Source of the DNA: Larix kaempferi
Lineage: Eukaryota; Streptophyta; Pinopsida; Pinales; Pinaceae
Direction: 5' to 3'
Assembly: GCA_027924585.1 (NCBI GenBank)
Contig: BSBM01000602.1
Span: 12,154,501 to 12,218,500 of the forward strand
DNA: 64,000 nt
The position numbers and the translations under genes are program-made. The notes beneath the pieces were generated by a model. The model had not been told where the DNA came from. It worked only from the letters and a program-made list of their open reading frames with translations, and did no database searches. Of this stretch, positions 1 to 12,577 are shown in pieces. The stretch's first letter is position 1. Each line of letters begins with the position of its first letter.

Positions 1-3000
1 CAATAAGCGATCGACCGGACTATCCCAGCTAACTGGGGTAGTGCACTTTCTCCCATAAAGAATTTCAAATGGACTCATTCTTGATGATGCTTTGTATCCG
101 TTGTTGTAAGCGAATTCTACCAGATGTAAGTAGTCTTCCCATTTGTTGGGTCTCTCCATGACGTACATTCTCAGCATGTCTTCAATGATCTGATTTGTAC
201 GTTCAGTCTGTCCATCTGTTTCAGGGTGATAACTCGTGCTGAAATTAATTCTTGTTTCCAAACCTGTAAACAAAGATTTCCAGAATTTGGAGGTAAATTT
301 TACATCCCTATCTGAAATTACCATCTTTGGTACTCCATGTAATCTGAATATTTCTTTTAGAAATATTCCTGCAATATCTGCTGCCTTGTAGGTGGTTTTT
401 ACCGGAATAAAATGCGCTGATTTGCTAAATTTGTCAACCACCACCATTATGGAATCATGTTGTCGCTGGGTTCTTGGCAAACCTGTGATAAATTCTAGTG
501 AAATTACTTCCCATTTCCATTCAGGAATTGGTAATGGTTGTAATAACCCAGCAGGATGTCTATGATCTACCTTCACCTGTTGGCATTCCAAGCATTTAGA
601 TAAATAATCAGCTAGTTCAGTTTTTAGTTTAGGCCAAAAGAATTGTTTTCTGAGGGATGTTATCATTTTTTTATACCCGGGGTGACCTGCAAAAGGGGTT
701 TTGTGCATTTCATTTAGAATAAACAATTTAAATTCTGCAACATTAGGCATGTACAGCCTATCTTTGAACCAAATCAGACCTCTCTGGTCCATTTTGAAAT
801 CTGTCCCGTTCATGTTTATCTCGTTTTGCTGAATTTTATTTTGTAGATTTATGTATTATGTGTCCTGTTTGCTTGCCATTTTTACTTTGTCCATGAGATT
901 ACTTTCTGGTTGACTCATTATTATCTCGTACACCTCGTGGGTCCTTCGACTAAGTGCATTTGCCACCGTATTTTCCTTACCCTTTATGTGTTTTACATCA
1001 AAGTCGAATTCACTTAAGAAAGCCATGCACCTTGCCTGTCTGGCATTGAGTCCTGGTTGGTTAAATAGGTTCTTGACACAAGTGTTATCGGTTAATAACA
1101 AGAATTTCTTTCCCAGCAGGTAGTGACGCCACATTTTCAGTGCGTGTACTACTGCTGTTAATTCCAAGTCATGAACCACGTAGTTGCGTTCATGCTCCTT
1201 TAATTTTCGTGATTCGTAACATACTACATGTCCGTCTTGGGACAGTACTCCTCCTACTCCCTCTTTACTTGCATCTGTACAGACCGTGTATTCTTTACAT
1301 GGGTCTGCTACTTTTAGAATAGGTGCCTTGGTCAGCAATTCTTTGAGTCGTTCAAAACTTTCTTGACACTTGCAGGACCACACAAACTTTATCCCCTTTT
1401 TCTGTAGTGAGGTAATGGGATAGGCGATCTTCGAGAATCCCTCAATGAACCTCCGGTAGTAACCTGTGAGTCCCATGAAAGATCTAATATCAGCTACATC
1501 TCTCGGTACTGGCCAATCCGCTATGGCTTTAATTTTCTGTGGGTCGACTGAAATTCCTTCAGCAGAAATAATATGGCCTAAGTACTGGATTTCCTTTTTA
1601 AAGAACTCACATTTCTCCAACTTTGCATACAACTGGTGGTCCCTCAAGGTTTGCAATACAATTCTTATATGTTGTTCATGTTCTTCCTCCGTCTTAGAGT
1701 ATATTAGGATGTCATCAATAAAAATCAGCACAAATTGATCTAGATATTTGTTGAAAATACCATTAATTAAACACATGAATGTGGCAGGGGCGTTGGTTAA
1801 CCCAAAAGGAATTACTACAAATTCATAGTGTCCGTATCGGGTACGGAAGGCGGTTTTACTTATGTCTTCATTTTTAATACGAATCTGATGGTACCCAGAT
1901 CGAAGATCCAGTTTGGAAAAGATCCTAGCTCCCCCTACTTGGTCGAACAAATCATTGATTCGTGGTAAAGGGTATTTATTTTTAACGGTTACCTTATTCA
2001 GTTGTCTATAGTCAATACATAGTCTTAGAGTCCCATCTTTTTTCTTGACAAACAGAACCGGTGCACCCCAAGGTGAGACACTAGGTCTTATATACCCTTT
2101 GTCTAGTAATTCTTGAATCTGAATCTTTAATTCCGTCAATTCTGGGATACTCATTCTATAAGGTACCTTTGACACTGGTGCTGATCCTGGTAAGAGTTCA
2201 ATGGAGAAATCTATTTCTCGTTGAGGTGGTAACCCCGGTATTTCCTCTGGAAATACGTCTAGGAACTCACCTAAGACAGGATGTTCTGCTATGGAAGTCT
2301 GACTTTCATTGAGAAGTAAATCAGATACTCTTACAGCGTAAATCTTGCATCCTTTCCTCATGCACTTCTTTAGCTGCATAGCAGAAATCTGCCTAACAGA
2401 AACAGGTTTCTGTTTTCCAATCACTGTTCTTAGAGTTTGGTCTTCCGCAATGTAGGTAAAGTTTTTGGTAAAGCAGTTCAGTACTACTCGATATTTTTCA
2501 ATCCAGTCCATACCTATTATCATGTCGTAAGATCCTAAGGGCAACACATTTAAATTAACCTTCGTTTTGTGGTCCTGTATTTGAAGTTCACAGTCACGTA
2601 TATATTCAGTTACCTTCCTCTTTGCTCTAGTGGCTAACTGAACTAACCAGGGCTTTGGGTGCTTTACCTTGGTGAGTTGACAATGCTCCATCATCTTGGG
2701 AGTGATGTAGCTTAAATTTGCCCCCGGGTCAATTAAAATAGTACAAGTATGGTCAGAGATTGTACCTTCAATTTCCACAATTGCAGATTGGTGATCTGCC
2801 TGTCGGTCCTCCAAGGCTGCATTGATTCGGTGATAACTTTTCCCAATGTCTCCCACCGTGGATGCTTCTTGCACATTATGCAGTACCCTGTTCGTCTCAT
2901 TGTATCGGGGACAATTCCTGCGTAAATGAGCTTCACCACATTCCCAGCATTTCAGGGGTTCCTTAGGAGTACCGATACCTCCTTTTATTCCTGTGTTAGG

Positions 3001-4122
3001 GGCTTTGAAAGTTTTCTGCTGTAACTGTTCATTTCTGGGAAATGAATTTCCCTGGAAGTTTTTGGGCATGTTCCTGAAGGGCGGGGATTTGTAACCCTTT
3101 TTCCGCTGGTTAAACTTTTCCTTTTTCCTGTCCTTCCATGCTTGAGTAGTATCATTTCTTTGTTTGTATTGCTCATAACACAATCTGGCCTTTCTCAGTG
3201 CTTCTTCTAAAGTTCTGGGATTGTCGAACTCGATTCGATCTTTATAGGACTGTGGCAGGAAGCTTAAGAACCTCTGTACCTTCAGTTTTTCTTCCTTGAT
3301 ATATGGTACGAACCGTAATAAGTCTAGGAATTTATTCATGAGATCTTCCATCGTCATTTGGCCCAGCTTTAATTCGTAAAATTCCTTGGTTTTTCTTTCA
3401 TAGTAACTTTCTGATAAGTACTGTTTCTTGAAATATTTCTTAAACTCCGACCATTCGAGGTTCTTTTCTTTCAGTCCCTGGGAAATCTTTAGGTCTTGCC
3501 ACCATATGCTAGATTTCCCCTTTAGGTTGTACACAGCCATTCTGACTTTCATATTACTGGAATAGTTGTAGATCTGAAAGTATTTCTTTATGTCTAGCAG
3601 CCAGGCTTCTGCTTCTTCGCCAGTCTTTGATTCTCCATCGAAGCTTGTTGGTTTTATCTTTTTGAATTCACCCTCCAGATGGTCCACCTTCCTTTTTCCC
3701 ATAGTCTTATCTTGATGTTCAGATTTCTGGGTCTCATTGGAGGAATCTCCCTTCTTCTCAGCGTTCTCGTCAGTCTCCTCTTTCCTCTTAGTATCTTCTT
3801 TATGTTTTTCGCCATTGTTCCTTTCATGAAGGCTCTGTAGCAAAATCTCATTAATTTCCTGTTGTTTTTCCTGGGCCTTCTTTAGTTGCTCATTGTCTGC
3901 TTTGAAACTCTGTATCTCCACGATCAGGCTTCGCATGGTTTCTAGTACCTGACTTGCTTCCGAATGTTCTGCTGTTCTTGCATTTTCGTTTCCTTCAGGC
4001 TCCTCTCCGTATTCCTCGTGCGAAGTCATCTGAAAATTCAAAATTGGAACATACGCATGCAACATTCCAAATATATATATTAAATTTTTATTTCCTGCGC
4101 AACAAAAACTAAGTGTTTCCAA
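1..4122 (-). pseudogene. Ty3/gypsy gag-pol, copy A1 (nonsense-mutated, cut by window start)
   Basis: Internal region of a Ty3/gypsy LTR retrotransposon read on the - strand. The open frame from 4122 to 856 covers gag, a CCHC knuckle ([13 protein letters not shown]), an aspartic protease (LIDPGA), reverse transcriptase ([18 protein letters not shown]) and RNase H (CTDASK). It then stops at a TAA (856-858) where sister copy A2 has a Glu codon (T-E-Y-I). The same frame resumes as integrase from 855 down to the window edge, so a single nonsense change splits pol. The gag start is more likely the internal Met at 4029 (MTSHEEYG) than the upstream Met at 4122. The integrase D-D-E triad shows Glu at the first Asp (codon 493-495, context ISLEF). 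The chromodomain end and left LTR lie outside the window. It is near-identical to A2, so recent. Confidence 0.93.
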
Positions 4123-4140
4123 GGCGACAGGGTTGAATCT

Positions 4141-4153
4141 GGCTCTGATACCA
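4141..4153 (-). other. Primer binding site of A1
   Basis: On the - strand this reads TGGTATCAGAGCC, the usual plant PBS complementary to the 3' end of initiator tRNA-Met. It lies two bases inside the LTR end at 4156. This fixes the element orientation as leftward (- strand). Confidence 0.9.
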
Positions 4154-4155
4154 TA

Positions 4156-7100
4156 TGTGACATCTCCAAAATTTGTTTTTTTATTTTTTTATTTTTTTAT
4201 TTTTTTTATTTTATTTTTTTTTTTATTTTCCTTCTCTTAACTGTAATAAACAATAACTGAATCTATGTATACATACACTTAGAATACACATCACATTCAC
4301 CTACTGAATTTGCTCAAGTTCTGCCCCATGTATTTTCTTACTGGTTAGCAGGGTAAAAAGGGCATGGCACTTACTTAGCTATGGCTAACACTACCTTATA
4401 TGTTGATTTCAGGTGTAACTTATATTACCGGGACTCCTTATGATGCAAGTAGCCGGGTTCTGGAATCCGGGTAAGCATTAGCCTACTTCACACTTACATA
4501 GTTCTCTTTATATGGTTACTTGAGAATTCCTTTGTTTTAATACAATTCTCAACAGATAGATAACCAATTTTTAACAATGGAATGAATTCCAAAATACAAG
4601 ATTTAAATGATTACTATAACCATAACTAAATTATGTCCTATTGTTCCTCAATCATATTAATAACCACCCTAGCAATGAAAAGAAACACGCTCTACTAGAT
4701 TTAAAGGTTTATCATTACATATTTTAATTTACAAACTATTCAACACAAGGGTAATCGAATAGTTTCTCCAAGACTACACAATGTAACCTTGGAATTATAT
4801 AAATTACTCTCACCACTCAACATGGTTTTGATCATTCAGGGTCCCATTATATGGATGGCACACTACACAGCTAGTTCGCCTTTGCGTGGTTATAAACCTT
4901 AGTTGAAATACCCTCGCTCACTGTGATGTAAAGGGAGTTCAAGTGGCAATTAAGATACAACGTACGAAGGTAGTATGGGCATTAAGTTCCTCAACGCATC
5001 GGGTATATTCCAACCAACCAGCAATTGTTTCTATCGGACTACCATGTGACCACATAAATTATAAGATGCCTGCGAGGGTGCCACCTGCACCTCGACAGTT
5101 TTTCGTACTGGGGTAATTCAAGATTTTTAAACTGGCCATGTGACCATACTTATGGTAGTTGACGTAAAGGTGCCACCTGCACCTTGGGATTGACAGGGTT
5201 TAGTTGTTTAGCTATTTGCTGGGAGGCAAAGAAAACTTTTCCATCGTCTGTTCAACCCTCTCCGGGTCGGCTGCTAAGCAAAGTTCCAGTAGGGTTTTGT
5301 AATTTGTAACTTATCTCTGCGAATACCACTTGACAGAGTGCTATTTATGAACTCGTGGAAGTGAAAACTGGTGAGTGGTTTTATAATGTTTTTAAAATGT
5401 ACATACGTGATTTCTGAATTTGCTAATATCCAGATTCTTTAGCTTCCTGCAAATTTAAGTTTTAAAGCAGACTGATAATCGCGTCCCTTGTTCACAGTGT
5501 ACAGATTTATAGTGGAAATACTCTGCTATACCCTAGAGATTACGAGTTCTCTCTCGTCTACCCTCCACAAGGGTTTAATGGATCTCTGCTTCCAGATATA
5601 GTGCCTCGAGATCTCGGAGGTAAACTATAAAATACCACTGTTCAGCATTTTCACTTTATTTTATTAATTATTTAAGCAACTTAACGTTATGGAATAGTAA
5701 CGTGTTATTTTCATGACTGTGGTAGGTATCTACAGCTTGGAATGGCGCAGTTTAAAGAGAGAGTCCTTATGTTCGGTAAGTGGTCAATGCTCTTTCACCC
5801 TCATCCAGAGACGGGAACACTTGGGCAAAACCCTCCCATACGACAGCGAGAGTTTTGTTTTTTTTCCAACCTGGTTAGTAGGGTTTTACAGTTGTAAATC
5901 CAAATGTAATATATATAAGATCTCCTTGATGAGAATCTTAGGATCTTTCTCTTTGCGGGGAACTGTTTAATATTTAATTCAAATGACTCGCCATTTCTGT
6001 AATTGTAAGGACTTGATAAGTTATCCTTTATCCCTATAGTTACTTGACCTTTATAATTCGTTTTTTCTGAAAAGGGTGCTTGTAGAGCCCAGAAATTTCG
6101 TTTTCTTTCAATTTTTAAAAGACAATTCTGAAGTTAAGAAAAAATCGTAGCTCAGCTGTGAGGAAATTTGATTCAGGTTACAAGTCCTGGTCTAAATGCG
6201 TTATAGTCTGATTGTTTTCCAGTTGGCAATTCGACTGTCAAAAAAAATTTGAAGCCAATGCTTTGGGGTCCGTATTAGAAGATAAATCTTCCTAAATCTT
6301 TCCATAATATTACAGGGCCAAAACCCTAGACTCAACCTAGCTAGGAAGGTCTGATTCCAGTGGCCACGATGATGTAAAAATTCCAAGCAGACTTGTTTTC
6401 AGATTTTAAATTTATACGGGCGTTACTTAAGGGCGTCACTCTCTTAAGGGAAAAACAATGGTGGATGTTTTAAAATTTGCGTTTCCAGTTATTGAGTTTC
6501 AGCCTATAACTCCACCCCTGAACCCATACCCGCGTGATGTAAGGTTTACTTCAGTCTTTTTAACATGAACTATTTCCAGTAATGCGTCTTTACTTTGAAT
6601 TTGAATTAGAAATAAGTCTTCCTCGACAGAGGACTATAATACGGTTCCAAGGAGGGCTTGACTACCATAAATTTAGAAAGTGAATGATGTGGATATCGTA
6701 ACATCTATTCTATGGATAATACAGATCTGAGTAATTATAGGGTCTTAATTGATGCACAGAGATAATGAAAGTTTTCCACGGTCGCTGTAATATAAAAAGG
6801 AAAAAAAACGAATTTAGGGTTTCATTATCTTTTAAGTTGGTTACTACCCCAGTTTCAAGAATATTGTGGGAGAACTTAAATAAAACTAGATCGATTTTCT
6901 AATGAAATAATTCAACACATCTTACTTCAAAACTTGAAAAGAATTTTGCATAAACACCCATCACATATTTAAAAAATGGTTGAGTACATCGCTTTTGAAT
7001 GTACAAATCTTAAGTTAACTTAATCTATGCAGATGGATAACTCAGGTAAAATAATGAGAGAAATCTCCACACGGAAGCACTTAATTTTCTATTCCGTAGC

Positions 7101-7827
7101 AGATCTAACATTTTACAGTATTGTGCTAACGTTTTCCTTATGCATAACCTCTCAACTTCATATAATCTAGAACATAAATAATGGAAAGTGCTGAAAGACA
7201 AAAATCAGAAAAACCTGGTACTGATAATCTGAATGAAACCGGAACAGCCACGTTCCACCCAACCGTAGATTAGGTACAAACGCCCAGTCTGACCGTAATC
7301 ACCCCCGAGCCAGACACATGCATGGAGAAATGTGGACAGCTAGCCTCAATCTCAGTATTCTTTTCCTGAATCCATTGCCTAACACAGAGTGCTCACACAG
7401 CAAGTGAAATTCCTTTCGGCATACTCAGCAGCATCCTGCCTCCTCACATATGCCATCCTTTTATAATTTTGCCTAGGTCTTTCCATTGGCAGCCAATTCC
7501 TCATGGAATTTTCGCAGCTAACCAAATCCCTGATTTTCAGGGTGTGTCTAGTGTCTTAAATACACTCCTGACACTTGTTCTGATGTCCCAGAGGCTAACT
7601 CTAACTTGTCCCCCACTTCTCCATGCATGATCTCCTCATTTAACTTGGCTGTTCCCACTCATTCTTTTATTAATAGAATAAAATTGTTTGTTTACATCAG
7701 TCCTCCTAGGACTTAAGTCAGCCAATTTCTCATCTGGCTTCCTCATTGCATAAATCTCAAATTAATAAAAATAATTTTAAAATAAATCAAACATACTGTT
7801 TTTTTATCATTGGAGAGGGATGTCACA
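4156..7827 (-). repeat. LTR shared by A1 and A2 (3672 bp)
   Basis: The ends are short inverted repeats, TGTGACATCTCC on the left (+ strand) and GGGATGTCACA on the right. The left end abuts a PBS and the right end abuts a polypurine tract, so this one LTR serves as 5' LTR of A1 and 3' LTR of A2. Its length of about 3.7 kb is long for Ty3/gypsy but fits Tekay/Del-type chromoviruses (family knowledge). A T-rich run lies at 4168-4227 next to the U5 end. Short open frames inside (for example 5713-5970) are not supported as genes. It differs from the second LTR (12578-16246) at roughly a dozen places by eye, indicating a young insertion or recent homogenisation. Confidence 0.92.
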
Positions 7828-7843
7828 TCCTTGCCCCCTTATT
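7828..7843 (-). other. Polypurine tract of A2
   Basis: The - strand reads AATAAGGGGGCAAGGA immediately before the LTR start TGTGACATC. This is the expected plus-strand primer site for reverse transcription. Confidence 0.85.
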
Positions 7844-7864
7844 GTAAACATTGTCCTCAGTGTT

Positions 7865-10800
7865 CTAGTCTTCATCCATCTGTTCCGGGAATAGATTCGG
7901 GTACCTTTCTAGTATTTCGCTTTCCAATTCCCAGGTTGCCTCCTCAGGACTAAAGTGCTTCCATTGTACCTTTACCCGAGCGATGGCTCGGTTCCGAAGT
8001 ACTGTTTCTTTCCTGTCCAGAATGCGTAAAGGTTCCACTTGAAACTCGCCTTCTGGAGCCTCCTGTATCAAATTCCAATCAATAATATGAGTGGGGTCAT
8101 GAATATATTTTTTCAGTAATGAGATGTGAAAAACATTATGAATTTTTAAGTGTGCGGGTAATGCCAGTTTATAGGCTACGGGTCCAATCCTCTCAAGTAC
8201 TTGGAAAGGCCCGCAGAACCGTGGTGCCAGTTTACTGCAACTTCCAAGCCGGAGTGAGCTTTTCTTTGCTTTAACCCGCAAGTAGACATGGTCTCCAACT
8301 GAGAACTCCTTATCTCGCCTTTTCAGGTCAGCATAGCTCTTTTGGCGGTCTTGGGCCACCTTTAAATTCTTCTGTACCCTTTGGACTGTTTGTTCCATGT
8401 CTTTCAGCAAGTCTGGTCCTACCAATAAGCGATCGACCGGACTATCCCAGCTAACTGGGGTAGTGCACTTTCTCCCATAAAGAATTTCAAATGGACTCAT
8501 TCTTGATGATGCTTTGTATCCGTTTTTGTAAGCGAATTCTACCAGATGTAAGTAGTCTTCCCATTTGTTGGGTCTCTCCATGACGTACATTCTCAGCATG
8601 TCTTCAATGATCTGATTTGTACGTTCAGTCTGTCCATCTGTTTCAGGGTGATAACTCGTGCTGAAATTAATTCTTGTTTCCAAACCTGTAAACAAAGATT
8701 TCCAGAATTTGGAGGTAAATTTTACATCCCTATCTGAAATTACCATCTTTGGTACTCCATGTAATCTGAATATTTCTTTTAGAAATATTCCTGCAATATC
8801 TGCTGCCTTGTAGGTGGTTTTTACCGGAATAAAATGCGCTGATTTGCTAAATTTGTCAACCACCACCATTATGGAATCATGTTGTCGCTGGGTTCTTGGC
8901 AAACCTGTGATAAATTCTAGTGAAATTACTTCCCATTTCCATTCAGGAATTGGTAATGGTTGTAATAACCCAGCAGGATGTCTATGATCTACCTTCACCT
9001 GTTGGCATTCCAAGCATTTAGATAAATAATCAGCTAGTTCAGTTTTTAGTTTAGGCCAAAAGAATTGTTTTCTGAGGGATGTTATCATTTTTTTATACCC
9101 GGGGTGACCTGCAAAAGGGGGTTTGTGCATTTCATTTAGAATAAACAATTTAAATTCTGCAACATTAGGCATGTACAGCCTATCTTTGAACCAAATCAGA
9201 CCTCTCTGGTCCATTTTGAAATCTGTCCCGTTCATGTTTATCTCGTTTTGCTGAATTTTATTTTGTAGATTTATGTATTCTGTGTCCTGTTTGCTTGCCA
9301 TTTTTACTTTGTCCATGAGATTACTTTCTGGTTGACTCATTATTATCTCGTACACCTCGTGGGTCCTTCGACTAAGTGCATTTGCCACCGTATTTTCCTT
9401 ACCCTTTATGTGTTTTACATCAAAGTCGAATTCACTTAAGAAAGCCATGCACCTTGCCTGTCTGGCATTGAGTCCTGGTTGGTTAAATAGGTTCTTGACA
9501 CAAGTGTTATCGGTTAATAACAAGAATTTCTTTCCCAGCAGGTAGTGACGCCACATTTTCAGTGCGTGTACTACTGCTGTTAATTCCAAGTCATGAACCA
9601 CGTAGTTGCGTTCATGCTCCTTTAATTTTCGTGATTCGTAACATCCTACATGTCCGTCTTGGGACAGTACTCCTCCTACTCCCTCTTTACTTGCATCTGT
9701 ACAGACCGTGTATTCTTTACATGGGTCTGCTACTTTTAGAATAGGTGCCTTGGTCAGCAATTCTTTGAGTCGTTCAAAACTTTCTTGACACTTGCAGGAC
9801 CACACAAACTTTATCCCCTTTTTCTGTAGTGAGGTAATGGGATAGGCGATCTTCGAGAATCCCTCAATGAACCTCCGGTAGTAACCTGTGAGTCCCATGA
9901 AAGATCTAATATCAGCTACATCTCTCGGTACTGGCCAATCCGCTATGGCTTTAATTTTCTGTGGGTCGACTGAAATTCCTTCAGCAGAAATAATATGGCC
10001 TAAGTACTGGATTTCCTTTTTAAAGAACTCACATTTCTCCAACTTTGCATACAACTGGTGGTCCCTCAAGGTTTGCAATACAATTCTTATATGTTGTTCA
10101 TGTTCTTCCTCCGTCTTAGAGTATATTAGGATGTCATCAATAAAAATCAGCACAAATTGATCTAGATATTTGTTGAAAATACCATTAATTAAACACATGA
10201 ATGTGGCAGGGGCGTTGGTTAACCCAAAAGGAATTACTACAAATTCATAGTGTCCGTATCGGGTACGGAAGGCGGTTTTACTTATGTCTTCATTTTTAAT
10301 ACGAATCTGATGGTACCCAGATCGAAGATCCAGTTTGGAAAAGATCCTAGCTCCCCCTACTTGGTCGAACAAATCATTGATTCGTGGTAAAGGGTATTTA
10401 TTTTTAACGGTTACCTTATTCAGTTGTCTATAGTCAATACATAGTCTTAGAGTCCCATCTTTTTTCTTGACAAACAGAACCGGTGCACCCCAAGGTGAGA
10501 CACTAGGTCTTATATACCCTTTGTCTAGTAATTCTTGAATCTGAATCTTTAATTCCGTCAATTCTGGGATACTCATTCTATAAGGTACCTTTGACACTGG
10601 TGCTGATCCTGGTAAGAGTTCAATGGAGAAATCTATTTCTCGTTGAGGTGGTAACCCCGGTATTTCCTCTGGAAATACGTCTAGGAACTCACCTAAGACA
10701 GGATGTTCTGCTATGGAAGTCTGACTTTCATTGAGAAGTAAATCAGATACTCTTACAGCGTAAATCTTGCATCCTTTCCTCATGCACTTCTTTAGCTGCA

Positions 10801-12544
10801 TAGCAGAAATCTGCCTAACAGAAACAGGTTTCTGTTTTCCAATCACTGTTCTTAGAGTTTGGTCTTCCGCAATGTAGGTAAAGTTTTTGGTAAAGCAGTT
10901 CAGTACTACTCGATATTTTTCAATCCAGTCCATACCTATTATCATGTCGTAAGATCCTAAGGGCAACACATTTAAATTAACCTTCGTTTTGTGGTCCTGT
11001 ATTTGAAGTTCACAGTCACGTATATATTCAGTTACCTTCCTCTTTGCTCCAGTGGCTAACTGAACTAACCAGGGCTTTGGGTGCTTTACCTTGGTGAGTT
11101 GACAATGCTCCATCATCTTGGGAGTGATGTAGCTTAAATTTGCCCCCGGGTCAATTAAAATAGTACAAGTATGGTCAGAGATTGTACCTTCAATTTCCAC
11201 AATTGCAGATTGGTGATCTGCCTGTCGGTCCTCCAAGGCTGCATTGATTCGGTGATAACTTTTCCCAATGTCTCCCACCGTGGATGCTTCTTGCACATTA
11301 TGCAGTACCCTGTTCGTCTCATTGTATCGGGGACAATTCCTGCGTAAATGAGCTTCACCACATTCCCAGCATTTCAGGGGTTCCTTAGGAGTACCGATAC
11401 CTCCTTTTATTCCTGTGTTAGGGGCTTTGAAAGTTTTCTGCTGTAACTGTTCATTTCTGGGAAATGAATTTCCCTGGAAGTTTTTGGGCATGTTCCTGAA
11501 GGGCGGGGATTTGTAACCCTTTTTCCGCTGGTTAAACTTTTCCTTTTTCCTGTCCTTCCATGCTTGAGTAGTATCATTTCTTTGTTTGTATTGCTCATAA
11601 CACAATCTGGCCTTTCTCAGTGCTTCTTCTAAAGTTCTGGGATTGTCGAACTCGATTCGATCTTTATAGGACTGTGGCAGGAAGCTTAAGAACCTCTGTA
11701 CCTTCAGTTTTTCTTCCTTGATATATGGTACGAACCGTAATAAGTCTAGGAATTTATTCATGAGATCTTCCATCGTCATTTGGCCCAGCTTTAATTCGTA
11801 AAATTCCTTGGTTTTTCTTTCATAGTAACTTTCTGATAAGTACTGTTTCTTGAAATATTTCTTAAACTCCGACCATTCGAGGTTCTTTTCTTTCAGTCCC
11901 TGGGAAATCTTTAGGTCTTGCCACCATATGCTAGATTTCCCCTTTAGGTTGTACACAGCCATTCTGACTTTCATATTACTGGAATAGTTGTAGATCTGAA
12001 AGTATTTCTTTATGTCTAGCAGCCAGGCTTCTGCTTCTTCGCCAGTCTTTGATTCTCCATCGAAGCTTGTTGGTTTTATCTTTTTGAATTCACCCTCCAG
12101 ATGGTCCACCTTCCTTTTTCCCATAGTCTTATCTTGATGTTCAGATTTCTGGGTCTCATTGGAGGAATCTCCCTTCTTCTCAGCGTTCTCGTCAGTCTCC
12201 TCTTTCCTCTTAGTATCTTCTTTATGTTTTTCGCCATTGTTCCTTTCATGAAGGCTCTGTAGCAAAATCTCATTAATTTCCTGTTGTTTTTCCTGGGCCT
12301 TCTTTAGTTGCTCATTGTCTACTTTGAAACTCTGTATCTCCACGATCAGGCTTCGCATGGTTTCTAGTACCTGACTTGCTTCTGAATGTTCTGCTGTTCT
12401 TGCATGTTCGTTTCCTTCAGGCTCCTCTCCGTATTCCTCGTGCGAAGTCATCTGAAAATTCAAAATTGGAACATACGCATGCAACATTCCAAATATATAT
12501 ATTAAATTTTTATTTCCTGCGCAACAAAAACTAAGTGTTTCCAA
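7865..12544 (-). CDS. Intact Ty3/gypsy gag-pol polyprotein, copy A2 (1559 codons)
   Basis: Single uninterrupted frame for the retrotransposon polyprotein. Order by residue: gag with a charged, coiled-coil-like stretch (about 55-150); CCHC knuckle (392-405); protease with DPGA (Asp 465) rather than the common DSG/DTG; reverse transcriptase with catalytic Asp 739 (FSKLD) and the DD pair at 803-804 (FIDDIL); RNase H (about 940-1060); integrase with HHCC zinc-binding end (about 1135-1180) and catalytic core; C-terminal chromodomain-like segment (about 1505-1550, [16 protein letters not shown]). Gag probably starts at Met 32 (12451), because the first 31 residues look unlike gag. The first integrase catalytic Asp is Glu 1210 (ISLEF), while A3 and element B have Asp, so an open frame may not mean a mobile element. 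The chromodomain and long LTR suggest the Tekay/Del lineage; clade not confirmed. Confidence 0.95.
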   Translation of the reverse strand: METLSFCCAGNKNLIYIFGMLHAYVPILNFQMTSHEEYGEEPEGNEHARTAEHSEASQVLETMRSLIVEIQSFKVDNEQLKKAQEKQQEINEILLQSLHERNNGEKHKEDTKRKEETDENAEKKGDSSNETQKSEHQDKTMGKRKVDHLEGEFKKIKPTSFDGESKTGEEAEAWLLDIKKYFQIYNYSSNMKVRMAVYNLKGKSSIWWQDLKISQGLKEKNLEWSEFKKYFKKQYLSESYYERKTKEFYELKLGQMTMEDLMNKFLDLLRFVPYIKEEKLKVQRFLSFLPQSYKDRIEFDNPRTLEEALRKARLCYEQYKQRNDTTQAWKDRKKEKFNQRKKGYKSPPFRNMPKNFQGNSFPRNEQLQQKTFKAPNTGIKGGIGTPKEPLKCWECGEAHLRRNCPRYNETNRVLHNVQEASTVGDIGKSYHRINAALEDRQADHQSAIVEIEGTISDHTCTILIDPGANLSYITPKMMEHCQLTKVKHPKPWLVQLATGAKRKVTEYIRDCELQIQDHKTKVNLNVLPLGSYDMIIGMDWIEKYRVVLNCFTKNFTYIAEDQTLRTVIGKQKPVSVRQISAMQLKKCMRKGCKIYAVRVSDLLLNESQTSIAEHPVLGEFLDVFPEEIPGLPPQREIDFSIELLPGSAPVSKVPYRMSIPELTELKIQIQELLDKGYIRPSVSPWGAPVLFVKKKDGTLRLCIDYRQLNKVTVKNKYPLPRINDLFDQVGGARIFSKLDLRSGYHQIRIKNEDISKTAFRTRYGHYEFVVIPFGLTNAPATFMCLINGIFNKYLDQFVLIFIDDILIYSKTEEEHEQHIRIVLQTLRDHQLYAKLEKCEFFKKEIQYLGHIISAEGISVDPQKIKAIADWPVPRDVADIRSFMGLTGYYRRFIEGFSKIAYPITSLQKKGIKFVWSCKCQESFERLKELLTKAPILKVADPCKEYTVCTDASKEGVGGVLSQDGHVGCYESRKLKEHERNYVVHDLELTAVVHALKMWRHYLLGKKFLLLTDNTCVKNLFNQPGLNARQARCMAFLSEFDFDVKHIKGKENTVANALSRRTHEVYEIIMSQPESNLMDKVKMASKQDTEYINLQNKIQQNEINMNGTDFKMDQRGLIWFKDRLYMPNVAEFKLFILNEMHKPPFAGHPGYKKMITSLRKQFFWPKLKTELADYLSKCLECQQVKVDHRHPAGLLQPLPIPEWKWEVISLEFITGLPRTQRQHDSIMVVVDKFSKSAHFIPVKTTYKAADIAGIFLKEIFRLHGVPKMVISDRDVKFTSKFWKSLFTGLETRINFSTSYHPETDGQTERTNQIIEDMLRMYVMERPNKWEDYLHLVEFAYKNGYKASSRMSPFEILYGRKCTTPVSWDSPVDRLLVGPDLLKDMEQTVQRVQKNLKVAQDRQKSYADLKRRDKEFSVGDHVYLRVKAKKSSLRLGSCSKLAPRFCGPFQVLERIGPVAYKLALPAHLKIHNVFHISLLKKYIHDPTHIIDWNLIQEAPEGEFQVEPLRILDRKETVLRNRAIARVKVQWKHFSPEEATWELESEILERYPNLFPEQMDED

Positions 12545-12562
12545 GGCGACAGGGTTGAATCT

Positions 12563-12575
12563 GGCTCTGATACCA
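12563..12575 (-). other. Primer binding site of A2
   Basis: TGGTATCAGAGCC on the - strand, two bases from the LTR end at 12578. Same arrangement as in A1. Confidence 0.9.
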
Positions 12576-12577
12576 TA

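Noticed and set aside
5713-6386. Short frames inside the 3.67-kb LTR
   Set aside because: They repeat with the LTR, have no domain, and LTRs of this type do not usually encode proteins.
9562-10160. + strand open frames of 60 and 90 codons, repeated at 1140-1738 and 17981-18579
   Set aside because: They lie antisense within the RT/RNase H coding sequence and recur only because the element is repeated; shadows.
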